A stretch of DNA of 64,000 nucleotides from Dietzia natronolimnaea. Its GTDB lineage: Bacteria; Actinomycetota; Actinomycetes; Mycobacteriales; Mycobacteriaceae. Shown here piece by piece: positions 45,276-52,931 of this stretch. The position numbers and the translations under genes were made by a program. Under the pieces are notes generated by a model. The model saw only the letters and a list, made by a program, of their open reading frames with translations, had not been told where the DNA came from and did not search any database. The stretch lies in assembly GCF_039525805.1 (NCBI RefSeq), contig NZ_BAAAHZ010000014.1, one strand, 5' to 3'. The first letter of the stretch is position 1, and the number at the start of each line of letters is the position of its first letter.

Positions 45276-46670
45276 ATGGAATTGAAGGCAGTCAAGAAGG
45301 ACCTCATCGCCAAGATCGCAGCCCCCCGCGATTCGTCGCGCGCCGATCCGGTCGACCCCTACCTGCCCAGCGCCGGGAACCACGGCTACCGGGTGACCCG
45401 GTACGAACTGGACCTCACCTACAAGATGAGCTCCAACAACCTGCGTGGCCAGGCCGTCATCACCGCCACGGCCACCGAACCGCTCGACTCGGTGCAGCTC
45501 GACCTGTCCCCCCACCTCGACGTGTCCAAGGTGTCTCTCGACCGCGGTCGGGTCGCCAGGTACAGCCGACCGCGGGGCAAGCTCACCGTCACCCCGGCCG
45601 AGCCGATCCCCGTCGGTGCCGCGTTCACGCTCACCATCCGGTACGCGGGCAACCCGCGCCCGATCCGTGGCGCATGGGGTGAGGTCGGGTGGGAGGAACT
45701 GACCGACGGGGTCCTGGTGGCCAACCAGCCCAACGGCGCCGCCAGCTGGTTCCCGTGCGACGACCACCCGTCGTCCAAGGCCCCGTTCCGGATCCGGCTC
45801 ACCACCGACTCCCCGTACCGCGCGGTCGTGACCGGTTCGCTGGTGGGCAAGAAGCGCAGCGGCAGCACCACCACCTGGGAGTTCGACCTCCCGCAGCCCA
45901 CCTCCACCTACCTCGTGACCATCAACCTGGGGCAGTACGAGCACCTGGAGGTGACGGGTGGGGCGGTGCCGTTCCACGCCTACCTGCCCGCGGACCTCAA
46001 GCGGGACTTCCGGGTGTCGTTCGCCCGCCAGCTCGAGATGATCGAGGTCTTCACCGACCTGTTCGGCCCGTACCCGTTCGGTGAGTACAAGGTGGTGGTG
46101 ACCGACGACGAGCTGGAGATCCCCCTCGAGGCGATGGGAATGTCCACGTTCGGCCGCAACACCGCCGAGGCGGGCACGGACGACGAGCGGCTGATCGCCC
46201 ACGAACTCGCGCACCAGTGGTTCGGCAACGCCGTCACCGCCGCCGAATGGAAGCACATCTGGCTCCACGAGGGCTTCGCCTGCTACGCCGAGTGGCTGTG
46301 GACCGAGTTCTCCGGCGGCGCCGACGCGGGCAGCCACGCGCTGCGCTACTACTCCAAGCTGCAGAACTCACCCCAGGACCTGCTCCTGGCCGACCCCGGC
46401 CCCAAGGACATGTTCGACGACCGCGTCTACAAGCGCGGCGCGCTCACCCTGCACGCCCTGCGCCTGACGATCGGCGACGAGCAGTTCTTCCAGCTGCTGC
46501 GTGACTGGGTGACCAAGTACTCGGGCAGCACCGCTACCACCGACGACTTCCTGCACATGGCCGCCGACCACTCCCCCGTCGACCTGCGTCCCCTGTGGTC
46601 CGCGTGGCTGTTCTCGGAACCGCTGCCACCCACCCTCGGCATGCCCGATGACCACGCCGGCCGCCGCTGA
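45276..46670 (+). CDS. M1-family zinc metallopeptidase
   Basis: 464 residues. An N-terminal beta-sandwich domain (about 30–215) precedes the thermolysin-like domain with HELAHQWFGN, then 18 residues and the third zinc ligand in WLHEGFACYAEW: the complete HExxH-X18-E of M1. The usual GxMEN aminopeptidase motif is replaced by a segment reading PLEAMGMSTF, and the C-terminal helical domain of larger family members is missing. No signal peptide is evident. It removes N-terminal residues from peptides or polymers. Location next to the Pls-like gene suggests a role in trimming that product; M1-type enzymes degrade poly-lysine in Streptomyces, as I recall. Overlaps the flippase gene by 23 bp. Confidence 0.88.
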   Translation: MELKAVKKDLIAKIAAPRDSSRADPVDPYLPSAGNHGYRVTRYELDLTYKMSSNNLRGQAVITATATEPLDSVQLDLSPHLDVSKVSLDRGRVARYSRPRGKLTVTPAEPIPVGAAFTLTIRYAGNPRPIRGAWGEVGWEELTDGVLVANQPNGAASWFPCDDHPSSKAPFRIRLTTDSPYRAVVTGSLVGKKRSGSTTTWEFDLPQPTSTYLVTINLGQYEHLEVTGGAVPFHAYLPADLKRDFRVSFARQLEMIEVFTDLFGPYPFGEYKVVVTDDELEIPLEAMGMSTFGRNTAEAGTDDERLIAHELAHQWFGNAVTAAEWKHIWLHEGFACYAEWLWTEFSGGADAGSHALRYYSKLQNSPQDLLLADPGPKDMFDDRVYKRGALTLHALRLTIGDEQFFQLLRDWVTKYSGSTATTDDFLHMAADHSPVDLRPLWSAWLFSEPLPPTLGMPDDHAGRR

Positions 46671-47997
46671 ACCGACGCCCACGGCCGGCCGCCGCGCCGC
46701 GGGTGGGATGCGGGCCCTGACGCTGGCGACGGTGTTCGCCGCCGCCTCCGGCTACCTGGTCATGCTGGTCGCCGGCCGGGCGCTGGGCCCGGCGGACTAC
46801 CCCCTCTTCGCCACCTACTGGGGCGCGTTCTTCGCCCTGGGCGGGGTGGCCAACGGGCTCATGCAAGAGGCCACGCGGGCCGTGCGGTCGGCGCGGGTGG
46901 GCCCGACACCGGACACCGTGCGATTGGGTCACGCCCCGGCACCGGACACGAGGGGCCACGCCCCGGCCCCGGGTACGGGCGGCCGGGTCCGACTCCTGCC
47001 CGCCGGGCTGATGCTGGGCCTGGCGCTGGCCGCGGTCGTGGCGGTGAGCGCTCCCGCCTGGCCCGCCCTGGGCCTGCCCACCTTCTCCGGGGTGGGCGTC
47101 GCGGTGATGGCGGTCGGGATCCTCGGCTTCAGCCTCCAGGCCGCCACGGCCGGGGCGCTCTCGGGGTCCGAGCGCTGGGGCCTGTACGCGGTGTTGCTCA
47201 CCGTGGACGCCGCACTGCGTCTGGTGGTGGCCGGGCTGGCGTGGTGGGCCGGCGACGCCGGACTCGGGTTCGCGCTCGCCACCGTCGCGGGCACGCTCAC
47301 CTGGGCCCTGATGGTCTCGCTCTCCCCGGCCACCCGCGAGGCGCTGGCCCGCGCGCTCGACGTGGGGCGTCGACGGTTCTGGCGCAACACCGCCTCGGCG
47401 ATGCTGGCCTCGGCGGGGACGGCGGCGCTCGTGGTGGGCTTCCCCGTGTTCGTCACCGCCACCGTCCGCGAGACGGACCCCGCGCCACTGGTCGGCGCGG
47501 TCATCCTGGCCATCACCCTCACCCGCGCCCCCCTGCTCGTGCCGCTGACCAGCTTCCAGAGCGCGATCATCGTCTACTTCGTGCAGCGTCGCGAGCTCGG
47601 ACCGCGCGCCCTGGCCGCGCCCCTCGGCCTGGTCACCGTGGTCGGCCTGGTGGGCGCGGGCGCCGCCTGGCTCGTGGGACCGTGGCTCATCCGCGTGTTG
47701 TTCGGCGCCGAGTTCGAGCTCCCCGGGGCGGTCCTGGCCGCCCTCACCGCGGCCTCCGTGGGCACCGCCGCGCTCATGGTCACGGGCAATGCCGCGCTGG
47801 CGTTCGATCGACATCTGCTCTACAACCTCGGCTGGTGGGTGGCGGTGTTGGCCGCCCTGATCCTCCTGGTCTCGGTGCCCGGCCCGCTCGACGTGCGATC
47901 GGCCATCGCCCTCCTCGCCGGACCCGGCATCGGAGTGGTGGTGCACGTCGTGGGCCTCGCGGTGATCGCCCGCCTCGACCCGGAGCCCGCCCGGTGA
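46648..47997 (+). CDS. Wzx/MATE-like polysaccharide flippase (Rv3630-like)
   Basis: 449 residues with about 12 hydrophobic segments and only short loops, beginning LTLATVFAAASGYLVMLVAGRALGPADYPLFATYWGAFFALGG, the typical start of polysaccharide-biosynthesis exporters (x-x-R-x-L-G-P-x-x-Y/F). It probably flips a lipid-linked glycan across the membrane. Its start lies inside the M1 peptidase gene and its stop overlaps the aftA start (GTGA), so the three are likely one transcript. Confidence 0.8.
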   Translation: MTTPAAAEPTPTAGRRAAGGMRALTLATVFAAASGYLVMLVAGRALGPADYPLFATYWGAFFALGGVANGLMQEATRAVRSARVGPTPDTVRLGHAPAPDTRGHAPAPGTGGRVRLLPAGLMLGLALAAVVAVSAPAWPALGLPTFSGVGVAVMAVGILGFSLQAATAGALSGSERWGLYAVLLTVDAALRLVVAGLAWWAGDAGLGFALATVAGTLTWALMVSLSPATREALARALDVGRRRFWRNTASAMLASAGTAALVVGFPVFVTATVRETDPAPLVGAVILAITLTRAPLLVPLTSFQSAIIVYFVQRRELGPRALAAPLGLVTVVGLVGAGAAWLVGPWLIRVLFGAEFELPGAVLAALTAASVGTAALMVTGNAALAFDRHLLYNLGWWVAVLAALILLVSVPGPLDVRSAIALLAGPGIGVVVHVVGLAVIARLDPEPAR

Positions 47998-50027
47998 GCG
48001 AGGCCCGGCTGCTCCTGCGGCGTGGGAGCGAACTCGTGGCGGGGCTCGTGGTGGCCGCGCTCGTCGGCGCGCTGACCCTCTCGGCGATCGACGCGCTGTC
48101 CCTGCCGGAGCCCAGCTGGTTGCCCGAGGCACTGGGCGCCACCGTCGCCGCGGGACTGGTGGCGCTGGCCGGCTGGCTCCTACTGCGCGGGGGGCGCCGG
48201 GGCCGAGACAGCGGCCGCGGTACCGGAGAGCGCGCCCTGTGGTTCCTCGGGACCGCGGGCCCCGCGTTCCTGGCCTCCTCCCACCTCGGGCTGCTGCTGA
48301 ACGGCACCCCGCACTATCTCTTCGGGCTCGGCGGCGACCAGCTCAACCGCGTCGCCTACGTGACCCGCTTCGCCGACTCCCCCGCGCTGAGCGACCCCTT
48401 CTACGCCGATGCCGCCCCCTTCTACCCGCCGCAGTGGTTCTGGGTGGGCGGGCGACTGGCCGCGCTCGCGGGGGTCGAGGCATGGGAGTTCTACAAGCCC
48501 TACGCGATCGTCACCATGGCGATCGCGGGCGCGATCGCGTTCGTCGCCTGGCGCTGGCTGGTGCCGACGCGGCTGGCCGTGCTGTTCGGTCTGGTCACCG
48601 CGGTCGTCGGCGGGCACACCAACGCCTACGAGCCCTACTCGTGGATCCTCATCTGCCTGCTCCCGCAGGTCGTGGTGGCGACCTTCCTGCTCTGCGCACG
48701 CGCCGCCGCGCGGTCGCGGGACCCCGGGGCCGGCCGACCCACGTGGCCGCTGGTCGTGACGATCGGCGTCTACCTCGGCTGGGCCGCGCTGGCGTACACG
48801 CTCATCGCGGGTGTCGCGGCGTTGCTGGTCGCCCTCGTCGTCGTCGTCGACATAGTGCGCCACCGCGCCGACCGCCGCGTCGTCGGCGCGCTGATCGCCC
48901 ACCTGGCCGCGACGGCCGGCATCTCCATGCTGATCGCGCTGGTGTTCTGGCACCGCTTCCTCCTGGCGGTGCTGGGTGGCGCCGAGACCGAGTCGTCCGT
49001 GGCCAACGATTTCGCCCCGGAGATCGGTTCCCGCTGGCCGCTGCCGATGTTCGAGGTGTCCGCCGCCGGCCTGCTGTGTCTGATCGGGCTGGCGTGGGTG
49101 GTGGTGACGGTGTGGCCGGACCGTGCCGGCCGGCTCGCAGACCGCGGTGCGGCGTCCCTGGGCGCCCGGATCGGAGACCGGGGAGCCAGCCGTCGCCACG
49201 CTGATGACCACGACTACGACGACGACGAGGCCACCCACTCACCGGGCTGGCCGCTCCCGGCGCCGGACCGCGGTCTCGTGCTGGCGCAGGCGCTGGGGCT
49301 GATGGTCGTCACGGTGTTCGGTTGGTACGCGCTCTCGGGGCTGCGGGCGGTCACCGGGTCCACGCTGCTGCCGTTCCGGATGATCCCGGTGATCACGCTG
49401 GCCCTCGCGCTCGCGGGGGTGGTCGGCTCGCTCGCCCTGGCCCGGTGGGCGCTGGCCACGTCGCCCGCGGATTCGCGCGGCCGGGTCGCCGCGGTGGCCG
49501 TGGTGATGGCCGGTCTGGCCGCGATCCAGATGGTGCAGCACGTCTCCGAGGAGGACTCGCGGTTCGCCGCCGCAGCCCGAGAGGCCCCCGCGGCCCCGTC
49601 GGAGGTGCTGGAGGCGATCGACGAGATGACCCCCGGGCGGGAGCCATCGGACCTGGTGGTCCTCACGTCGGTCCCGACCGTCTACGCCTACCGCCCGTAC
49701 TTCACCTTCCAGGCACCCGCGCAGGCCTACGCCACCCCGGCCGGTCGCTACACCGCACGGACGGACGAGGTCCGGGAATGGGCCTCCATCGACTCCCCCC
49801 GCGAGCTGGCCGCCGCGATGGACTCAGGCTCGTTCCGCGGCCCGGACGTGATGGTGTTCGATCGGGAGGGCTCGAGGAACTGGGTGGTCCCGGTGGCGAT
49901 CAACGAGATGCCCCTGGCCCGGAACAACAGTCGGGAGAAGATCCGGTTCCACCCGGAGCAGTTCGAGGACCCGGCACTGTTCGACGTCCGCGAGGTGGGC
50001 TCGAGGGTGGTGGTCGTGCGGCGGTGA
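47994..50027 (+). CDS. aftA: Galactan 5-O-arabinofuranosyltransferase (AftA-like)
   Basis: 677 residues, GT-C-type protein. About 11 membrane segments are followed by a ~170-residue extracytoplasmic C-terminal domain (from about 510). The run HYLFGLGGDQLNRVAYVTRF, then ALSDPFYADAAPFYPPQWFWVGGRLAALAGVEAWEFYKPYAI closely follows mycobacterial AftA (…YLFGISVDQQFRTEYLTRL … PPFYPPGWFWIGGRAAAL … WEMFKPWAI). AftA adds the first arabinofuranose to galactan using decaprenyl-phospho-arabinose. GTG 47994 is coupled to the flippase stop. In M. tuberculosis aftA sits by embC, not here, so this is an unusual location. Confidence 0.88.
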   Translation: MSEARLLLRRGSELVAGLVVAALVGALTLSAIDALSLPEPSWLPEALGATVAAGLVALAGWLLLRGGRRGRDSGRGTGERALWFLGTAGPAFLASSHLGLLLNGTPHYLFGLGGDQLNRVAYVTRFADSPALSDPFYADAAPFYPPQWFWVGGRLAALAGVEAWEFYKPYAIVTMAIAGAIAFVAWRWLVPTRLAVLFGLVTAVVGGHTNAYEPYSWILICLLPQVVVATFLLCARAAARSRDPGAGRPTWPLVVTIGVYLGWAALAYTLIAGVAALLVALVVVVDIVRHRADRRVVGALIAHLAATAGISMLIALVFWHRFLLAVLGGAETESSVANDFAPEIGSRWPLPMFEVSAAGLLCLIGLAWVVVTVWPDRAGRLADRGAASLGARIGDRGASRRHADDHDYDDDEATHSPGWPLPAPDRGLVLAQALGLMVVTVFGWYALSGLRAVTGSTLLPFRMIPVITLALALAGVVGSLALARWALATSPADSRGRVAAVAVVMAGLAAIQMVQHVSEEDSRFAAAAREAPAAPSEVLEAIDEMTPGREPSDLVVLTSVPTVYAYRPYFTFQAPAQAYATPAGRYTARTDEVREWASIDSPRELAAAMDSGSFRGPDVMVFDREGSRNWVVPVAINEMPLARNNSREKIRFHPEQFEDPALFDVREVGSRVVVVRR

Positions 50028-50074
50028 CCGGGCCGGGCCGGAGGCCAGAGACGGGCGCGGTGTCGCCGGCGTCG

Positions 50075-50422
50075 TCAGGCGGGGCGCAGCGTCGACGGCG
50101 CCGGGAACGGTGCCACGATCTCGCGGCCGGCCTCCTCGATCGCGTCCGTGAGCGCCGTCGACAAGACGATCCGGTTCTCGTCGAGGTGGGAGATCCGCAC
50201 CACGGTGTCGCGGCCGTTCTCGTGGAACAGGAAACGCTCCATGAGGAACCGCAGACCGATCCCCTCGAGTACGTCCTCCGCCCTGTGCCAGTCGTCGACC
50301 GGGTCGAGCGGGCGGCCGAGCCGGTCGATCGGCACGAGCAGCGGCTCGGCGGTGGTCATGTCGATCCAGCCGATCAGTTCGCCGTCCTCACGGCGGTGCG
50401 GGATCCACGCCTCGGGGACCAT
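50075..50422 (-). CDS. Conserved hypothetical protein, 115 residues
   Basis: Soluble, acidic 115-residue protein without signal peptide or membrane segment. It has alternating strands (ELIGWIDMTTAEPLLVPIDRLGRPL) and a helix (DWHRAEDVLEGIGLRFLMERFLF), ending in a proline-rich tail. No family recognised. GGAGG about 7 bases before the ATG supports it as a real gene. It is convergent with aftA and 43 bp downstream of a GT2 gene on its own strand. Confidence 0.6.
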   Translation of the reverse strand: MVPEAWIPHRREDGELIGWIDMTTAEPLLVPIDRLGRPLDPVDDWHRAEDVLEGIGLRFLMERFLFHENGRDTVVRISHLDENRIVLSTALTDAIEEAGREIVAPFPAPSTLRPA

Positions 50423-50465
50423 CCGGGCCTCCTCTCGTGCCAGCTCCGGTCAATTCCCGTCGGGG

Positions 50466-51362
50466 TCAGAACTTACGGAAGCTGTGACCGAGCAGCCGCT
50501 TACCGCCCTCGGCGAACTTGCCGGCCCGGGCCGCGGTCGGCAACAGAGACAGCGCGTTGAACCGCGAGGTCAGGTGCAGACGCGCGGCCCGCTCGGCGCT
50601 CTTCCAGCCCCGGGCCGCGAACGCGTCGGCCTCACCGGCGAAGAAGCGGGCCTCCTCGTCGAAGCGGCGGCCGTCGAGCGCGCGCACCGAGGAGTCGGAG
50701 GCGGAATGCCGACGGTAGAGGAACGCCAGGGTCGGGTCGTAGACCATGTGACCGCCACCGGTGATCACGTCGACCAGCAGCGCCAGGTCCTGCACCACGT
50801 CCAGTCCCTCGCGGAACCCGATGCGGCGGATCCACTCGGAGCTCCACGCCAGCGACGGGAAATAGGTCCAGTTCCCGTGCATCAGCGAGGTCATGAGCTT
50901 CTCGCCGTGGAGGACCGTGCGACCGTCGGCCTTGGGCGAGGTGAACGCCTTGACGGTGTCGGACAGGGGCCGCACGGGGGCACCGTGTTCGTCGATGACG
51001 CTGACGCCGACCTCCATCACGGCGGCGTCGGGAACGGCCGCGAAACCGTCCGCCACCACCTGCAGGTAGTTGGGCAGCATGACGTCGTCGGCGCCCATCA
51101 CCACGACGATCGGTGCCGTGACCATCTCCAGGCACTTGCGGTAGTTGCCGTTGGCGCCGAGGTTGGTCTCGTTCTTCTCGTAGGTCACCCGCTCGTCGCG
51201 CGCGGTGATCTCCCCCATGTAGCGGGCCGGCTCCGGGTCCGGGTAGCCGTCGTCCACCACGACCAGACGGAAGTCGGTGTAGGTCTGGGAGAGGACACTG
51301 TCCACAGCCTTCTTGAAGTGTCCGACATCCCCGTAGTAGGGGAGCATCACATCGATGGCCAT
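50466..51362 (-). CDS. Family 2 glycosyltransferase
   Basis: 298 residues. The GT-A fold shows IDVMLPYYGDVGHFKKAVDSVLSQTYTDFRLVVVDDGYPD and, at the metal-binding site, VVMGADDVMLPNY. It transfers a sugar from a nucleotide donor; acceptor unknown. The start at 51362 matches the family N-terminus; an ATG at 51410 would add 16 residues. Divergent from the PpgS-like gene and within a cell-wall glycan block, so an envelope role is likely. Confidence 0.85.
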   Translation of the reverse strand: MAIDVMLPYYGDVGHFKKAVDSVLSQTYTDFRLVVVDDGYPDPEPARYMGEITARDERVTYEKNETNLGANGNYRKCLEMVTAPIVVVMGADDVMLPNYLQVVADGFAAVPDAAVMEVGVSVIDEHGAPVRPLSDTVKAFTSPKADGRTVLHGEKLMTSLMHGNWTYFPSLAWSSEWIRRIGFREGLDVVQDLALLVDVITGGGHMVYDPTLAFLYRRHSASDSSVRALDGRRFDEEARFFAGEADAFAARGWKSAERAARLHLTSRFNALSLLPTAARAGKFAEGGKRLLGHSFRKF

Positions 51363-51409
51363 CGGGGAACCGCCGTCCTTCTCGTCACAGGGTTTTCCGT
51401 TCGATCGCA

Positions 51410-51415
51410 TAGTAT
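51410..51415 (+). promoter_or_regulatory. Putative -10 element of PpgS-like gene
   Basis: TAGTAT ends 9 bases before the ATG at 51425, in the short interval between divergent glycosyltransferase genes. Confidence 0.45.
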
Positions 51416-51424
51416 CGACCGGCG

Positions 51425-52177
51425 ATGAGCAGTGACAGTGAGCGACTCCCAGGACCCTCCGGCGCGGCAGGGGGCGGCCCCGCAGGCAACCGCGACGTCT
51501 GGCTGGTCGTCCCCTGCTTCAACGAGGGCACCGTGATCGAGGACGTCCTCGGCACCGCACGCGAGACGTTCCCCAACATCGTGGCCGTGGACGACGGTTC
51601 AACCGACGACTCCGCGGCGGCGATCCACCGGGCGGGCGCACACCTGGTCAGGCACCCGGTCAACCTCGGGCAGGGGGCCGCCATCCAGACCGGTGTCGAG
51701 TACGCCCGCGCGCAACCCGGCGCCCGTTACTTCGTCTCCTTCGACGCCGACGGGCAGCACCAGGTCAAGGACGTCCTCGCGATGGTCGAGCGGCTGCGCT
51801 CTGAGCCCGTCGACATCGTGGTGGGAACCCGCTTCGGCCGCCCACGCCGCGAGGGCGACCAGGTGCCGCTGATCAAGCGGGTCGTCCTCAAGACCGTCGT
51901 CATCCTCAGCCCACGCACCCGCAGGCTCGGTCTGACGGACGCCCACAACGGACTGCGGGTGTTCAACCGGCGGGTCGCCGACGACCTCAACCTGCGCATG
52001 AACGGCATGAGTCACGCCAGCGAGTTCGTGGAACTGATGGACAGCCGTGGGTGGCGCGTGGCCGAGCAGCCGGTCGACATCCTCTACACCGAGTACTCCA
52101 TGTCGAAGGGGCAGTCGCTGCTCAACGGGATCAACATCCTCTCCGACGGTTTCGTGGGAAAGAGGTTGCCGCGATGA
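51425..52177 (+). CDS. ppgS: Polyprenyl-phosphate glycosyltransferase, PpgS-like (Rv3631-like)
   Basis: 250 residues. DPM/DPG-synthase type GT2: VWLVVPCFNEGTVIEDVL, VAVDDGSTDDSAAAI, VNLGQGAAIQTGV, YFVSFDADGQHQVKDV (DxD) and DAHNGLRVFNRR. In M. tuberculosis the homolog Rv3631 makes polyprenyl-phospho-N-acetylgalactosamine, which supplies the galactosamine of arabinogalactan, and is helped by the small membrane protein Rv3632. The same pair is seen here (ATGA overlap with the next gene). The donor sugar is inferred from synteny only. Confidence 0.8.
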   Translation: MSSDSERLPGPSGAAGGGPAGNRDVWLVVPCFNEGTVIEDVLGTARETFPNIVAVDDGSTDDSAAAIHRAGAHLVRHPVNLGQGAAIQTGVEYARAQPGARYFVSFDADGQHQVKDVLAMVERLRSEPVDIVVGTRFGRPRREGDQVPLIKRVVLKTVVILSPRTRRLGLTDAHNGLRVFNRRVADDLNLRMNGMSHASEFVELMDSRGWRVAEQPVDILYTEYSMSKGQSLLNGINILSDGFVGKRLPR

Positions 52178-52563
52178 TCAAGGCACTGCTGTTGCTCGCC
52201 GGCGCCGCGCTGGTGGCGTTCTTCCTGGCCAACCGGCGCAAGGCGCGGGCCAAGGCCGGGGTCAAGATCGGCTTCGTGCTGTTCGTGGTGTTCATGGTCT
52301 ACGCCGTGCTGCGCCCGGACGACCTCACCGTGGTGGCCAACGCGCTGGGCGTGCAGCGCGGCACCGACCTGGTGCTCTACGCGCTGGTGATGGGCTTCGC
52401 CTTTGTCACCGTCTCCACGTACGTGCGCTTCCGCGAACAGGAACTGCGCTACGCCCGGCTGGCCCGGTCCATCGCACTGCAGAACGCGGTGCGGCCGGAG
52501 GACGAGCCCCACGCGACCGCGGTGATGCCCGCCGCGGACGACGACGACCGCCCGCGACGGTGA
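52174..52563 (+). CDS. DUF2304 membrane protein, PpgS partner (Rv3632-like)
   Basis: 129 residues with three hydrophobic segments (1–20, 31–47, 65–85) then a helical arm FREQELRYARLARSIALQNA and a disordered acidic/basic tail. This is the DUF2304 pattern. The M. tuberculosis homolog stimulates PpgS activity, presumably by anchoring it to the membrane. The start overlaps the ppgS-like stop (ATGA) and the end overlaps the next start (GTGA). Confidence 0.82.
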   Translation: MIKALLLLAGAALVAFFLANRRKARAKAGVKIGFVLFVVFMVYAVLRPDDLTVVANALGVQRGTDLVLYALVMGFAFVTVSTYVRFREQELRYARLARSIALQNAVRPEDEPHATAVMPAADDDDRPRR

Positions 52564-52931
52564 CCGGGCGGCCGACCCCCCGCGCGGAGCTCGGGGGCTC
52601 GGGGGTCGACGGTTCGGAGGTCGGAAGCTCGGCGTTTCACGACGCGGGGGTTCGCGACGCGGAGGTTCACGATGCGGGGGTTCGCGACGCGGAGGTTCAC
52701 GATGCGGGGGTTCGGGCTGAGGCGGGCCGGCTCGCGCGTCGGCTCGAGGTGGCGAGGACGCGGCTCGACGACGACGACGAGGTGAGCGACCTACTGGCCC
52801 CCGCCCTCGCCAGGGTCACCCGACTGCACGACATCGCCCGGTCGCTGTCGGACGGCACGACATCCGACGCCGCGGCCGCGCGGGCCGTCCGGGACGTGGC
52901 CGACACCCAGCCCACCAGGCGACCCAGGTGA
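52560..52931 (+). CDS. Small repeat-containing protein, function unknown
   Basis: 123 residues if started at GTG 52560, which overlaps the upstream stop (GTGA); its own stop overlaps the next GTG (GTGA), so it is embedded in a coupled operon. The first third contains a tandem 10-residue repeat of the type HDAGVRDAEV (2.5 copies) encoded by a 30-bp DNA repeat; the rest is helical (AGRLARRLEVARTRLDDDDEVSDLLAPALARVTRLHDIARSL). No family recognised. The coupling on both sides and the helical part support expression. Confidence 0.55.
   Translation: MTGRPTPRAELGGSGVDGSEVGSSAFHDAGVRDAEVHDAGVRDAEVHDAGVRAEAGRLARRLEVARTRLDDDDEVSDLLAPALARVTRLHDIARSLSDGTTSDAAAARAVRDVADTQPTRRPR
52636..52714. repeat. 30-bp tandem repeat, about 2.6 copies
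   Basis: Units at 52636–52665, 52666–52695 and partial 52696–52714; each unit is itself two diverged 15-mers of the type ttcrcgacgcggrgg. Copies are nearly identical, so the array is recent or kept homogeneous. Lies in coding sequence, frame-neutral. Confidence 0.85.

Noticed and set aside
52636..52714. CRISPR-like array
   Set aside because: The 30-bp units are directly adjacent without spacers and lie in a coding frame; no cas genes nearby. It is a minisatellite.
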